A stretch of 64,000 bases of DNA from assembly GCA_003116975.1 (NCBI GenBank), contig BGKB01000044.1:322940-386939 (forward strand), read 5' to 3'. Under the pieces are notes generated by a model. The model saw only the letters and a program-made list of their open reading frames with translations, made no database searches and had not been told where the DNA came from. The translations under genes and the position numbers were made by a program. Positions 36,560-45,613 of the stretch are shown one piece after another (position 1 is the stretch's first letter; each line of letters begins with the position of its first letter). Source of the stretch: Aurantiochytrium sp. KH105. Taxonomy: Eukaryota; Sar; Bigyra; Thraustochytrida; Thraustochytriidae.

Positions 36560-38296
36560 ATGAGAATGCAATTCTGGGCAGCCATCCTTTTTGTGCTGGC
36601 CGTGGTGAGCTTGCAAGAAGTCGAAGGCAGTGCGAAATGCGGCAGGTTTACAGAAGGTCACATCGAGACAAAATGCAATACTTTCTCCGAAGGAGCTAGA
36701 AAGGACAAGTGCAAGAATTGGGCAGCCAAGGTTCTCGTGAAAGAGAATCCGGCTTGGCCCAATAAAAAGTACATGATTCGCGAGTACGAGAGGTGCGCGA
36801 ACAAGGATTTTACAAAGTACCGCTGCTGCTGGGGAAAAGCAGGCGTGAGTGAGCAATCCAGAAGTGGCAGAAGACTCCAAGATTATTACGAGTATTCGCC
36901 TGACAATTTCACCGAGAATTCGTCTGGCAATTTTGCCTGCATGGATCCTGTACAACACGAGAATGGAACTTGGACGGACCTCCAGTTCTATGTCGATGGC
37001 GACATTGCAACGGGCGTACAGCTGGAGCCTGGAACTTATTCGGTTCCCTTCGTTCCTCTCGTTCAAATGGTCGATCCACCTTCCGCTTGCAACTTCATCC
37101 TCTCGTATGTCAAGTACGACTCCGAACCTGGAACATTCGACAACAAGCCCAAGTTCGACGTCGTGGATCTCACCCAGCCGTCCTCTGGTTCGTGCTCACT
37201 CACCCCGGACGCTGAGAAATGCACCTGCTCGTCTCTTCAAGAGGATCCCAACTGCCCCAACTATTGTCTCGAGCTCGAGCGTTTTCACCGTTGCTCAGAC
37301 TGCTCGCTTCAGCAATGTGCAGCAATCTGCACTAGCGTTGCAACATGCGCGGGAATTGAATACCACAACAATACAGAAGCCTGCAAGCTCATGCTTCGAC
37401 CCTCATTTTCGATTACACCTGACCTGACGGTTTTTGGCCAATCAAATGAGGAGTCGTATCCTAGCTTCTCCATTGGCCTTTCCTATGATGCACCTCCGCC
37501 GGTGGAGGAAAATTCTGCCGACGGGTCAACTACATGTTATGGGCGGTCGAACCAAACTGCGCTCAATTCCAGAGCCGTCGAACTTAAGTCGGCTGCGAGC
37601 AAAGGCGGTAAGTGTGCAGTTTCGAACCATACCAATCGTGTGCAGCAGTGCGGGCCGGCCGGCTTTGGAGGTGTCGGTCTTTGCGGAGCGGCGGAGTGCT
37701 CCACAATGTGCACGCAGAATCCCAATTGCACGGCGTATGATGTCGATATCGATGTGGACAAGGGGAGATGCTTTTTGGTCTTTAACGAAACCCCGTCGGA
37801 TGTGGACGAGGACACCTCGGATACGTATCGTTGCTTCGTAATCGACCGAAGTGTCGACGCGAGGTCGAGCGACTGGTTCAACATCTTTCTGCACGTTGGA
37901 TTTCGTGACGTGGCAACCGAGCCCAATGGGACCGCTATCAACCTCCGAAACCTCCCCAATCTCACTTCCCCGGGCCCCGAAATTGAGACGTGCGGCACGG
38001 ATGGATGCTCGATGAATTGTAACACAACAGATTGCTGCAAGACACTCGAGAGCTATGACGTCTATGACGAAAAGCGTTGTTGCACGGGTACCAGGTATTC
38101 GGAGAAAGGACGTACTTGCTGCTATTTTGAAGATCATTACTATTACCAAACAACTCTCCGGTGCTGTACCCGGATTGGCGACGAGCAGATGCGGTGCGAT
38201 TGGGTCACTGATGAAGGGAACATCACCTCCTTTTCTGATTACGGTAATCATTATTCGAGTGGCGACGACCTCATTGAAGAGGAAATCTACCCGTGA
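36560..38296 (+). CDS. Secreted Cys-rich glycoprotein with PAN/Apple-like modules
   Basis: 578 residues from the ATG at 36560. The N-terminus MRMQFWAAILFVLAVVSLQEVEG is a clear signal peptide with likely cleavage near residue 23-25. There are more than 40 Cys and about a dozen N-x-S/T sites, as expected for a secreted or cell-surface protein. Two PAN/Apple-like stretches are visible: CSLQQCAAICTSVATCAGIEY...ACKLM (about 248-280) and CGAAECSTMCTQNPNCTAYDV...RCFLV (about 378-413). The C-terminal quarter has tight CC pairs (DCCKTL, RCCTGT, TCCYFE, RCCTRI) forming another Cys-rich module. No transmembrane segment follows. Function not known; adhesion or carbohydrate binding is possible for PAN modules. 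It begins about 195 bp after the tandem array. Confidence 0.78.
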   Translation: MRMQFWAAILFVLAVVSLQEVEGSAKCGRFTEGHIETKCNTFSEGARKDKCKNWAAKVLVKENPAWPNKKYMIREYERCANKDFTKYRCCWGKAGVSEQSRSGRRLQDYYEYSPDNFTENSSGNFACMDPVQHENGTWTDLQFYVDGDIATGVQLEPGTYSVPFVPLVQMVDPPSACNFILSYVKYDSEPGTFDNKPKFDVVDLTQPSSGSCSLTPDAEKCTCSSLQEDPNCPNYCLELERFHRCSDCSLQQCAAICTSVATCAGIEYHNNTEACKLMLRPSFSITPDLTVFGQSNEESYPSFSIGLSYDAPPPVEENSADGSTTCYGRSNQTALNSRAVELKSAASKGGKCAVSNHTNRVQQCGPAGFGGVGLCGAAECSTMCTQNPNCTAYDVDIDVDKGRCFLVFNETPSDVDEDTSDTYRCFVIDRSVDARSSDWFNIFLHVGFRDVATEPNGTAINLRNLPNLTSPGPEIETCGTDGCSMNCNTTDCCKTLESYDVYDEKRCCTGTRYSEKGRTCCYFEDHYYYQTTLRCCTRIGDEQMRCDWVTDEGNITSFSDYGNHYSSGDDLIEEEIYP

Positions 38297-40155
38297 TAAA
38301 ATGATTCAAGAGACGCTTCAAAAGGTCTTGCTAAAGAACTTCAATTTCAATCTTTCTTTCCCACGTCGCGTTTCACTTTGTGCCATCTTCAACGGTGTTT
38401 CGGCAATTGAAAAGAGTCTTCTTGAAAAAGCAAGGTACGGGGCGTCTCCGCCTATGAACGATTTCTCTTCTCTCCCTGTCCGCGCCCGGCAAAATGTACG
38501 GACACGGGTCCTCTTCTCTCCGCTCGGCGCTGCTGTGCCTGCTCTTGCTGCAACTCGCACCGGTGACCGGCCGTCCGTTTGCCACGGTGGAAGCGGCCCG
38601 AAAACGCGATCGGCTACGACCACTTTTACCGTCGCTGCCATGGACGCCGCGGCGGCTCGCCACTGGCGGCCCAATCGTGACGGGCGGCGCCAAAGCGCGT
38701 GCTCGCAACAGCCACTGCCGCCGGGGCCGTTTCCCCCAAACCACCGTGCGTGGTAGTGGACGCCGACTGTGGGAGGAGTCTAAATGTCGAGCAGATTCCA
38801 CTCAACTCTGATCAGAGTCAAGGGGAAGAAAGAAGGAGGTGGGTCTCAGTTTCAGAACGTATTGGAAAAAACCTGGAGTCGAATCGATTAGGGTAAGGCT
38901 ATGTACGCAAGGATCGCCAACGTCGATTCGGGGCTGCTCAAACGAGAAGCATTTGTCTTGTCAAGAGACTAAAGTTCGATTTCAACTTACTGTTAGTCCG
39001 CCTCGAAGTGAAGTCATGGTCGGCACTTCTTGCCGAGTCTCCGAGCCTCTGCTTGCCCACGCCACCTGCAGAGTTTGAGTTACTTCCAAGTTAGCGTGAG
39101 AAAAAAAATACGCTGCCCAGTAACTATGAGTTCATAGGAAACTCCCCATGGGTGCAAGGTTGACCTCATTGCTTTTGTGGCGCTGATGTCTGTTCACGTT
39201 ATTTCCATTCTTCATGAGTACGCTAAAGGGGCATGGGTTTTATTTGGTTCCTTTCCAAGTGTGGATGTACTAACGGTTCGTCTTATCATTCTTATCGCTG
39301 CCTCTCGCAAAAGCGTACCACAGGTTGCGAGGATCTTCGGAGATCCAGCTTCACTTGGAACGGACAAGGATTCAATGCCCACTTTGGTCGCTATACTTCG
39401 TTATAGCATGTTGCTACACAATTTTTTTGTCTTGACAAGGGACAACGCAGACCATCCCTGAAAATAAAGGTTCTCAATAGCATTCGTGTCACCGCCCCTT
39501 CTCCGCTCGCGCAAATTCAAGAGACCTCAAGCAGCTCGCTTGAGCCAAGTCGTTGCGTTGTTCAGCGTTAATGCCGGGCGGCGCTAATTCTGTTCTGCCT
39601 AGGGGTCTCATTTGTGTCGGCAATCCCCTGGATTACCGCGAAGATGTTGACGATCTTTCAGAGGAGTATTCAATGAGAACGCGTACTCTTGGCGAGACAG
39701 TTTGTGCACAGCATTGGTCTGCCTGCCTTGCGACGCCTCGAGAGGCCTCAAGATGCCATGGAATACTATGTGCCATCCATGCCATGCCAACGTCCCGCCG
39801 CGCTGTGCCGCTCGCGCTCGCTCGTCCGTCCCGCGCGCGCGCTGGCCAGGCCCCAGCAGGCGTGCCGCCACGCGCGCGCGAGCTGTCTGCAGCCGGGAGT
39901 CGCGGCCCCGCGGCGACTTGACGAAAAGTTCATGACCGCCGCGAACTGCACATCTAGGCTAGCATACGTGCACTATGCCTAGGAAAAGATGAGCTCGCCC
40001 AGAACGGCGAATCAAAGAAAAAAGGTGTGTACCGTACTCGAACGGTGTGTACCTTTAAAGGATGGGCGAACTTAAACTTGATCAGAAGGTCCCTCGCTCG
40101 CTCGCTCAAGTTCAGGTTCGTTGTCGCCAGACAGACCAGAATTACTGCTTCACGC
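38297..40155. other. Intergenic, 1.9 kb, mostly without recognisable content
   Basis: Holds a small secreted-looking frame (38494-38811, listed separately). The rest shows nothing I can identify. Confidence 0.5.
38494..38811 (+). CDS. Small hypothetical frame with signal-peptide-like start
   Basis: 105 codons. The start MYGHGSSSLRSALLCLLLLQ followed by LAPVTG looks like a signal peptide. The rest is Arg-rich without a domain. Part of the same stretch is open in another frame (IGYDHFYRRCHGRRGG), so a spliced or decayed gene is possible. Weak support. Confidence 0.22.
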   Translation: MYGHGSSSLRSALLCLLLLQLAPVTGRPFATVEAARKRDRLRPLLPSLPWTPRRLATGGPIVTGGAKARARNSHCRRGRFPQTTVRGSGRRLWEESKCRADSTQL

Positions 40156-42075
40156 ATGCAAAGCCCGGGCAGCCCGGTTCGCAAGGGGGCGGCCAGCCTC
40201 GCCACGGGACGTGGCTGGCTTGAGGCTCCACCGCCTCCTGGCGCTGGTCTCAGCGCGGACCTTGGTCCCGGCACGAAACGGAAGGGGAGGCGTACGAGCC
40301 TGAGTAAAGGTGGCTCCGGCGCAAACAATCACTCGCGCAGCGGCCCTCGCTTCAAAGTACTGTCATATAATGTTCTCGCGCAGCGCAAGCTGAATGGTCC
40401 AAAGTACGGATATTGTGACGGCGGCGATATCAATTGGCATCAACGCAAGAAACGACTACTCGATGAGGTTCTTGCGCACAAGCCAGACGTCCTTTGTCTG
40501 CAGGAAGTAGACAACTTTGATCTCTGGTGGCAGCCCAGGCTCGCTGAGGCCGGGTACGATGGGATCTACTGCCAGCGTGGCAGGCGCCACAAGGATGGCG
40601 TGGCAACTTTCTTCTCTCGCAGCAAGTTCCAGCTCTTTCGATCCGAGACAATCGACTTTAATGATGCCGGTCGTTTCTTAGGAGAGGCAAAGCCGAGTTC
40701 ACGCCTACAACAAGACAATGTCGGCGTCATTGTCGCTATTCAGCCCTGGGAAGACTCGGATCACCCTTCTGCTCTGCTTGTTTCAAACGTGCAGCTGGTC
40801 ACTCCAACCGACCCTGACCTCGAAGCCGTCCAAAGAAAGCAGGTTCTCATGCTGCTGCGAACCGTCGAGCGCTTCAATGCTGACTTCCAGCTTCCTGTTC
40901 TCATGTGCGGCTCGTTCAACTTCTTGCAGCAGTCGGATTTGTACACGATTGTGACTCGTGGCAAATTTCCTTTTCAGCTGACACGACCTGGCACAATCGA
41001 CGAGCGACCTGAAGCAAAGGTACTTGCGCACTCGCACGTTCGAGTTCGCTGGAAGGCCCCTTCCTCTGGCGATGCTGCGATTCAAGGTTATGTCATACGG
41101 AGACGTTGCGGCGGAAATACCTCTCGCGGTTTCGACGATCCCGCCTTTTTCCCGCTCTCAGCGGTCGAACACGACGGTCTCGTTTGGCGCGAGGCCAACG
41201 TGTCGGGGCTCAGTGCTGGGCTCACGTATGAGTTTGTTGTTGCTGCCGTCAGCGCTGTTGGCCAAGGTGACTTTAGCCAGCCAACGCCGCCGGTCACCAC
41301 ACGTGTCAACGCGCAATTGCCGCCCATCAACGACATTTTGAAACATCCTACCCTCCCAGCCGTCGAGTTACTCGATAAGCCTATCGAGACGCTCGATCAA
41401 TGGGTCGACTCTTCTCTTTGGCTCTCCTCTGAGGATGACGATGAGACAAAGGATTGCAGAAATGGACCTTGTGGTACAAAGACTCTCGCGGCACGCGCGG
41501 CTGCGCGGGATGCCTTTGAGATCGACGTGTCTCTGACGCCCAAGTATGAGGATCGTGAGCTTAACATGGACATCAATCCAACGCGAAGTCAGATCGGGGG
41601 CACCAGACATGCAGGTCTCGTTCATACATTGGGTCTTCAGTCGGCCTACGAAACTCTCCAAGGAGACTATGAGCCGCCATTTACGCTCAACACGGAACAG
41701 TTTCGCGGGTGTGTCGACTACATCTTCTTTTCGGACGAGCAACTTATTCCGGAGCGCGTGCTCGAAATTAGCCTCAAGCCAGAGCTCGTGTCTCCCAAGG
41801 CAGATCCGCGCCGCCCACAAAAAGTTGGTGACATTCACGATCATGTGCCTGTACGCTGGGACCCGCAGCACATGCTTACAGGAATTGACTACGAGCGTGG
41901 CGAACTTAGCGAGTTTCCGAATCGCGCGTTCGCAGGTGAGTGGGAGCCCCGATTGCGTCCAAACGAAAACTTGACGCACTCGTGGTTTCCTAACGCGCGG
42001 CATCCGTCAGACCATATTTCCCTCCTCTGCGAATTCGCCTTTTGCACCGCTCAGCTTGCGACGCGCTGGAGCTAG
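40156..42075 (+). CDS. CCR4/nocturnin-type endonuclease-exonuclease-phosphatase protein split by a fibronectin type III domain
   Basis: 639 residues from the ATG at 40156; the frame upstream starts at GTG and is not conserved. The first half of the EEP fold begins FKVLSYNVLAQ (N72) and contains the catalytic Glu in LCLQEVDNFD (E117), GVATFFSRSKF and QRKQVLMLLRTVE. At the usual GDFN site the sequence is CGSFN (S253, N255), so the metal-binding Asp of CCR4-type deadenylases is replaced by Ser. Residues about 288-380 form a fibronectin III domain (VRVRWKAPSSGDAAIQGYVI, LSAGLTYEFVVAAVSAVGQGDFS). The EEP fold then resumes with LGLQSAYETLQGD, FRGCVDYIFFS and the terminal HPSDHISL (D619, H620). CCR4-type proteins remove poly(A) or other RNA 3' ends. 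Loss of the Asp suggests weak or altered activity. FN3 insertion inside this fold is unusual. Confidence 0.82.
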   Translation: MQSPGSPVRKGAASLATGRGWLEAPPPPGAGLSADLGPGTKRKGRRTSLSKGGSGANNHSRSGPRFKVLSYNVLAQRKLNGPKYGYCDGGDINWHQRKKRLLDEVLAHKPDVLCLQEVDNFDLWWQPRLAEAGYDGIYCQRGRRHKDGVATFFSRSKFQLFRSETIDFNDAGRFLGEAKPSSRLQQDNVGVIVAIQPWEDSDHPSALLVSNVQLVTPTDPDLEAVQRKQVLMLLRTVERFNADFQLPVLMCGSFNFLQQSDLYTIVTRGKFPFQLTRPGTIDERPEAKVLAHSHVRVRWKAPSSGDAAIQGYVIRRRCGGNTSRGFDDPAFFPLSAVEHDGLVWREANVSGLSAGLTYEFVVAAVSAVGQGDFSQPTPPVTTRVNAQLPPINDILKHPTLPAVELLDKPIETLDQWVDSSLWLSSEDDDETKDCRNGPCGTKTLAARAAARDAFEIDVSLTPKYEDRELNMDINPTRSQIGGTRHAGLVHTLGLQSAYETLQGDYEPPFTLNTEQFRGCVDYIFFSDEQLIPERVLEISLKPELVSPKADPRRPQKVGDIHDHVPVRWDPQHMLTGIDYERGELSEFPNRAFAGEWEPRLRPNENLTHSWFPNARHPSDHISLLCEFAFCTAQLATRWS

Positions 42076-42955
42076 CCTAGATTATAAAATATAGAAGAAA
42101 AAGTGCAGATGTTTGGAAAATGTTTAATGTGGGTTTGAGCTGCATGCAAGAACAAAATGGCCTCGAATATACAATTAAGATTGCGGCGGGGGCGACAAAG
42201 TTGGCCCTTCTTCTACTTTTATCCCTGGCTAGCCACATAAAACGGGACGAAATTGGGACGAAATCTCTGCTCTTGTTGTCCGTCTGGGCATGGTCAGATC
42301 TACACCGCGTGTTATGAAATTAAGCGCAAAGCTAGGTTTTCTTGTCTAGATTACTCTACCAAAAGCTTTCGGAATCGCTGGCTTCCGGACAAGATTTCGA
42401 CATGGGTACAAACCAATAGGGGAGAGACATTTCCTTGTATGACGTCAGTTCAAGAGTAAGTTTGCTTCACGCCGCTCACTACGGAGCAGGCTAGCATACG
42501 AAGGCGGTGAGATGAGCGAGAGCTACACATTTATCTGGATGTGACGAGTAAGATTTTGCCCAACTCCACGATTTCAGAAATAAAAAATTTGATGTAAAGA
42601 GGGAGCGAGGTCGGTGAGCTGCGCAAGCCCATTTTCGTCCCTGGAGAGAACCCAATCACTTCATCTTGTCAGCTTTTCTTCTTACCTAAAAGACCGCCCT
42701 ACAATCACCGTCAGCGGGGGAGCCCACCGCACTGGACTCACAGTGAGGAGCCCAGCCCGGGCCTTTGCTGACTTATCGCCTGAGCCTGAGGAAGGCCGCC
42801 TCAACGGCTATAGAGATAAGCATGGGCAGTCTTCAATAAATTGTGGGTGGACTCGGAGTGGAGGAGTGCATGCGGCTTGCAGCTGCAAGCAACATAGCCT
42901 TCGACAGGAAAGCGGGCGTGCTGCGCGCAAGGTGGTGGGCGGATAGTTAAAAGCT
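42076..42955. other. Intergenic with a lone transposon end
   Basis: 0.9 kb without a supported gene. A transposon terminus lies at 42223. The remainder shows nothing else. Confidence 0.55.
42223..42272 (+). mobile_element. Solo terminal repeat related to the 893-3489 transposon
   Basis: CCCTGGCTAGCCACATAAAA at 42223 is nearly identical to the inverted right end of the element at 893-3489 (CCCTGGCTAGCCACATGAAA). It is followed by two GGGACGAAAT words in place of CCGAACGAAAT. No matching inverted end is seen between here and CEP19, so this is a broken or solo end of the same family. Confidence 0.7.
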
Positions 42956-43546
42956 ATGGCGCAGGTGACTCGCTTCGGAGTGCAATACGAGCCTCCCAAG
43001 CTCGTGGCGGAGGTGCACCGCGAGAACGGGGCACGAGACTTGGTTCGCTTTGAGTTCAAGGAAAGCTGGGCCATCTTTGAGCGAAGGAAACTCCGTAGCA
43101 TCACGCAAGAGCTGCACGAGAGGCTCGAGGTGCATCAAGATGCTCAAGTGACAGGCAAGGCACGCCGTGCACTTTCTGACGCTGTGCAGGCTTTGCTCGA
43201 TCGACATCGTGCCAAACAAGCTCTTGAGCGCGGAGATGATCTGAATAAAGCTTCTACGTCGGTGCTTCAGCAGGCCAAGGCGGAAATGAACTCCACCTTT
43301 TCTCAGAATGTCTTACGTCCTGGAGACCCTGGCTATGTCTATAACCGTAAAGTCGACTTTTCTACAGAAAACGAAGACGACCTGAGCGCAGCGTCTTGGG
43401 ATGACGATGACATGGAAAGCCAGCAGCAGGAGGAGGAGGAGGAGGACGAGAAGGAGGACGAGAGGGTGAGTAGGAATCAAGGTTCCGACACTGACGACGA
43501 CGACACTGACGACGAAGTAAGCAATGCGAGTGATGACGACTTTTGA
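42956..43546 (+). CDS. CEP19: CEP19-like centrosomal/ciliary protein
   Basis: 196 residues from the ATG at 42956; human CEP19 has 163. CEP19 sits at the mother centriole/basal body and recruits RABL2 for entry of intraflagellar transport particles. The match is collinear. The start RFGVQYEPPKLVAEVHRENG resembles the CEP19 GIRFQPP block, a central helical part has LHERLEVHQ and DDLNK, and GDPGYVYNRKVDFSTEN corresponds to the CEP19 block ending in VYDIEVEF. An Asp/Glu-rich tail (about 150-196) ending SNASDDDF replaces the short acidic tail of the animal protein. Its presence with CFAP61 supports a flagellated life stage. Tail-to-tail with ribokinase across 101 bp. Confidence 0.82.
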   Translation: MAQVTRFGVQYEPPKLVAEVHRENGARDLVRFEFKESWAIFERRKLRSITQELHERLEVHQDAQVTGKARRALSDAVQALLDRHRAKQALERGDDLNKASTSVLQQAKAEMNSTFSQNVLRPGDPGYVYNRKVDFSTENEDDLSAASWDDDDMESQQQEEEEEDEKEDERVSRNQGSDTDDDDTDDEVSNASDDDF

Positions 43547-43647
43547 TAGAAACTTTTCCATGCAAAGAGATAAAAAATTATTACACATTGGCCCGGTCAG
43601 TTAGACAATTCTCGGGTCGCTTAAATGATTTCGTAAGCTGGAAACGC

Positions 43648-44888
43648 TCATGGCGGCGACGAGTCGCGGCCTTGCGTGCCTTGTGTCGATGCACGAGCCG
43701 AAAATACATCCAGCGCTGCATAATACGAAGCCTGTGTCCCAGGAAACTGCACACTCAGCCCTGCGATTTGCGTGGCGAAACTTGCAGCATGGCGCATTGT
43801 CTCACCACGGGAAAGGGCGACAGCGAGAGCCCCGAGAAAACTATCGCCCGCGCCAACTGTATCCTTAGCCTCGCAGGACACCGCTGCGAGCGTGATAGTT
43901 TCTGAGACTTGCCCAGACAGGACGTCGCGCTCAATGAAACAGACACCGCGCTCACCTAATGTGAGAACCACGCTGCTCGTCCGAGGAAATATGCCCAAAA
44001 GAGCACTTGCAGCTTCTCTTCCCATGCCAGACAGCACACGAAGAGACTCCCAGCCAAGAAGTTGTGCAGCTTCGATTTCGTTCACGCAGAGAACATCACA
44101 AGCATGGCAGAGCTCCTGCAGACGCTCATCGTGCGGGTCCGTAGGGATGGGAGCCGCGTTGAGGATCTTGAGCGCTCCATCTGGCCGGTTTTTGCCCGCA
44201 AGTGTGAAAGCCGCGAGCGAGGCGTCCATATTCGCTTCAAGCTGGCACATAACAATGCTCGCGTCTTGAAAAAGTGGCGCGGCGTTTTGAACGTCTGATG
44301 CGGATATCATTGCATTGGCGCCAGGTGCAACTACAATCGCATTGGCACCATGAGGATCCACCATTACCGCAGCGAAGCCAGTTGGCAGTACGGGGTCCAA
44401 GGCAAGGTGCGAGCAGTCTATCCCGGCGGCCTCAAGAGCAGCGCGAGTGGCGCGCCCGCGAGCATCGTCGCCGACGCTGCTAACAAAAGAAACCTGTTGT
44501 GACCCCAAAAGCAAACTTGCCTGCACGGCTTGATTTGCGCCTTTGCCTCCAAAGTCTTCGCTCGTGCTGGTACTCAAAACGGTTTCACCTTTGCTTGGCA
44601 GGCGTGGGACGTCTAGCTTGCAATCAACGACATTCTGTGCGTAATTATTCCACGTGGCGTTAGACTTGCCGATCAAGCGAACCCCTAAGCACCACCACCG
44701 TCACCACCACGACTCCCTCCTTCGATGGAGAAACTCACAATGCCCAGGACCACAATCGGTGTTGGTCGAGGTTTCCCGGCAAGATTGGCGTCGCTTAGAC
44801 CGCGTCTCGATCCACCACAGCCCTCGCGCGCTCGCCCTATCGCTGCTGCGAAGCGTCTCCGCGTCTCCCGTTGGACCAGTGCTCGCAT
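43648..44888 (-). CDS. RBKS: Ribokinase (PfkB family), two exons
   Basis: Exon 1 is 44739-44888 and exon 2 is 43648-44664, with a 74-nt intron (44665-44738) having GTGAGT at the donor and CAAG at the acceptor. Joining them in phase gives 388 residues and restores the family N-terminus: TPIVVLG from exon 1 meets SNATW from exon 2, then VPRLPSKGETV. Exon 2 alone lacks this strand, which supports the splice. Ribokinase phosphorylates ribose at O5 with ATP. Signatures are FGGKGANQAVQASLLLG (PfkB motif 1) and DTVGAGDSFLGALAVAL (motif 2, with the catalytic Asp in GAGD). TLGERGVCFIE and NEIEAAQLLG are also seen. The first 35 residues are Arg-rich (RETRRRFAAAIGRAR) and might be a targeting signal or an unneeded extension. 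The start at 44888 is the first ATG in exon 1. Divergent from the PX-associated gene. Confidence 0.83.
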
Positions 44889-45131
44889 CTCGGCCGACGC
44901 GATCGTTCTCTCGCAGGCACTCAGTCAGTCTCAAGCCCACCAATCAGAAAACAGACCCTGCACAGGCGCGCTGCTCCCCCGCTTCTCCCCTTCGCGCTCG
45001 TCCCCGCGCTCTCTCGCGCTCCCCGACGCTCTTCCTCGCCCGCCAAGTTCTGGCTCATTCATTCATTCTTTCTTTTCATTCATTCATTCTTTGCTCGCCC
45101 TCGCCCTCGCCCTCCCCCGCGCTCCGGATTT

Positions 45132-45200
45132 GCGTTGCGCAAAACTAAATTGCGTTGCGCAAACCAGACCGCGTTGCGCGCAGAAGAAATCGCGTTGCGC
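45132..45200. promoter_or_regulatory. Four GCGTTGCGC words at 19-21 bp spacing in a divergent promoter
   Basis: GCGTTGCGC at 45132, 45152, 45171 and 45192. It is the same word, at nearly the same spacing, as the array at 16378-16490. It lies between ribokinase (minus) and the PX-associated gene (plus). The first two copies sit in the near-palindrome TTGCGTTGCGCAAA. A binding site for one shared regulator is inferred. Confidence 0.65.
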
Positions 45201-45308
45201 GAATCTCTTGCGATCTCTCTCTCGCTCTCGTCTCGTCTCGTACCGAGTTCTCGTGCCGCTGGCTCGAGCCCTCGCGGCGCGACCTCGCGTCGCCAAGGCG
45301 GGGCGCAG

Positions 45309-45393
45309 AGCAGGGCAGCGCAGCGCAGCGCAGAGCAGCGCAGCGCAGCGCAGCGCAGCGCAGAGCAGCGCAGCGCAGCGCAGAGCAGCGCAG
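45309..45393. repeat. (GCAGC)n pentanucleotide repeat with GCAGA variants
   Basis: About 17 copies of a 5-bp unit in the 5' flank of the PX-associated gene. A (CT)n tract follows at about 45543-45570. Confidence 0.9.
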
Positions 45394-45613
45394 ACCAAGA
45401 CGGAGCGCGCGGAAGCCGAAGGGCAGATCGCCAACGCGGGAGACCAGGCTGGCGCGCGCGGACCCCGGGCGGGACGCCTGCCTGCTCCATCTCCGACGCG
45501 CGGGCGCCGGGCGGCGCGGCCTCTCTCCTCGTCTCTCTCACGCTCTCTCTCTCTCTCTCTCTCTCTCTCGGCGCGCGGAGCGGCCGGAGATCGACGCCCT
45601 GCGCTCAGGGACA

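Larger units (their letters stand above)
44889..45613. other. Divergent promoter region, repeat-rich
   Basis: 0.7 kb between ribokinase and the PX-associated gene. Beyond the GCGTTGCGC and GCAGC repeats nothing else is seen. Long frames here are products of base composition. Confidence 0.6.

Noticed and set aside
36286-36563. Frames with GlnSer/GluArgAlaSer repeats before the secreted protein
   Set aside because: They come from a GAGC tetranucleotide tract; the signal peptide at 36560 marks the real start.
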